Origin: Betaproteobacteria bacterium TMED156
GTDB lineage: Bacteria > Pseudomonadota > Gammaproteobacteria > Burkholderiales > Burkholderiaceae_A
Length of the DNA: 13,353 nt
Direction: 5' to 3'
Assembly: GCA_002171155.1 (NCBI GenBank)
Contig: NHHF01000035.1
Span: forward strand, 1 to 13,353
The position numbers were made by a program, and so were the translations under genes. Below, one piece after another: positions 12,866 to 13,353 of the stretch; positions within the stretch are counted from its first letter, which is position 1, and each line of letters begins with the position of its first letter. The notes below the pieces were generated by a model. It saw only the letters and a program-made list of their open reading frames with translations. It did not search any database and was not told where the DNA came from.

Positions 12866-13353
12866 TACTTTATTTCACCATTGTTAAACATATCAATAAA
12901 TTTTTTATGGTTATCTAATGCTTCTTCCCATGTATTAAATTTACAATAAAGTTTACCTTTTTGAACAATAGTATTTCCTATTTTATCTCTTGCAGTTCCA
13001 AAACCAGTATAGCCTTTTTCTTTTAAGGAATTAATTAAATCACTACTGATTTCATCTTTGTTTCCAGGTGTTTCTATTTGTGAATAAAATGCTCCTTGCC
13101 ATACAATTCCAACAACATAGTAATCTTGTTTCTTTGCATATATGTATTTGTTTACATGTCTTTCAAAGTAATCAGTATTTTCATTTAATTTTTCTTTTAA
13201 GAAATTATTAACTTCAGACTCATCTTTTCTAATTTTAGTTGCTTGTTTATCTTCTTTAATATTATCTAATGACAGTTGTTCATATTCAAATGCTGAAAAA
13301 TAATCTATAAAAATTTGTCTTAACGAAGTATTTTTATCTGGATCATCTTCAAA
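12865..13353 (-). CDS. Uncharacterised protein, partial (N-terminus beyond window)
   Basis: An open frame continues from the right window edge to TAA at 12867-12865, giving the last 162 residues. It is Lys/Asp/Glu-rich and soluble: a helical, charged part (FEDDPDKNTSLRQIF, then KEDKQATKIRKDES), and a C-terminal domain with YYVVGIVWQGAF, LINSLKEKGYTGFG and KLYCKFNTWEEALDNHKKFI. The last segment loosely recalls SPOR-type or glucosaminidase C-termini, but I cannot assign either. It is coupled to the 42-residue membrane protein through TAATG. Confidence 0.6.
   Translation of the reverse strand, partial: FEDDPDKNTSLRQIFIDYFSAFEYEQLSLDNIKEDKQATKIRKDESEVNNFLKEKLNENTDYFERHVNKYIYAKKQDYYVVGIVWQGAFYSQIETPGNKDEISSDLINSLKEKGYTGFGTARDKIGNTIVQKGKLYCKFNTWEEALDNHKKFIDMFNNGEIK

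Noticed and set aside
12865..13353. SPOR domain or glucosaminidase assignment for the right-edge protein
   Set aside because: Only a loose resemblance in the last 80 residues and no catalytic or defining motif.
1..13353. tRNA genes, CRISPR arrays, insertion sequences, attachment sites
   Set aside because: No cloverleaf, spaced direct repeats, transposase or terminal inverted repeats were seen in a by-eye reading of both strands.

Overview
The window reads as about 13 kb of a T4-like tailed-phage (myovirus) genome, probably infecting an AT-rich marine alphaproteobacterium such as SAR11. It has low GC, tightly packed genes with ATGA/TAATG overlaps, and five by-eye matches to the T4-type late promoter NATAAATA. 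All five lie in intergenic DNA just upstream of, and on the same strand as, a gene start. Two adjacent proteins (10360-11342) and an HNH endonuclease (11409-11954) resemble proteins I associate with marine T4-like phages. No terminase, capsid or polymerase gene is present, so the phage assignment is inference.

Layout. (1) 1-5888, minus strand: one late-type operon, transcribed from a late promoter at 5986-5979. In transcription order it encodes TctA, a 2OG-Fe(II) oxygenase, TctC, a small 4-helix membrane protein with an internal duplication (candidate TctB), a sulfotransferase-like protein, an aspartyl/asparaginyl beta-hydroxylase-like oxygenase and an SGNH-hydrolase-like protein cut by the window edge. 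(2) 5985-7980, minus: a three-gene unit of two sulfotransferase-like proteins and a class I methyltransferase behind a perfect TATAAATA. (3) 8066-8502: a stand-alone 102-residue gene with its own late promoter and a strong terminator. (4) 8536-9327, plus: an alpha/beta hydrolase. (5) 9310-11954, minus: a possible acyltransferase-like protein with a consensus sigma70 promoter, three virion-type genes and an HNH endonuclease. (6) 12039-12757, plus: a secreted protein followed by a DUF6356-like membrane protein. (7) 12737-13353, minus: a partial gene coupled to a 42-residue membrane miniprotein.

The most notable content is the apparent phage-encoded tripartite tricarboxylate transporter (TTT). 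The permease and the solute-binding protein look intact. The third subunit is either missing or replaced by the duplicated 4-helix protein. The transporter is interleaved with two 2-oxoglutarate-dependent oxygenases, so a late-expressed import system feeding or modifying organic acid metabolism during infection is a reasonable hypothesis. The regulatory DNA is also informative: at 10313-10352 a late promoter sits in the loop of a terminator hairpin whose 3' arm carries the next gene's ribosome binding site, and three genes have promoter-like boxes so close to ATG that leaderless transcripts are predicted.

No tRNA, CRISPR array, insertion sequence or long non-coding stretch was seen; the longest intergenic gaps are about 135 bases.
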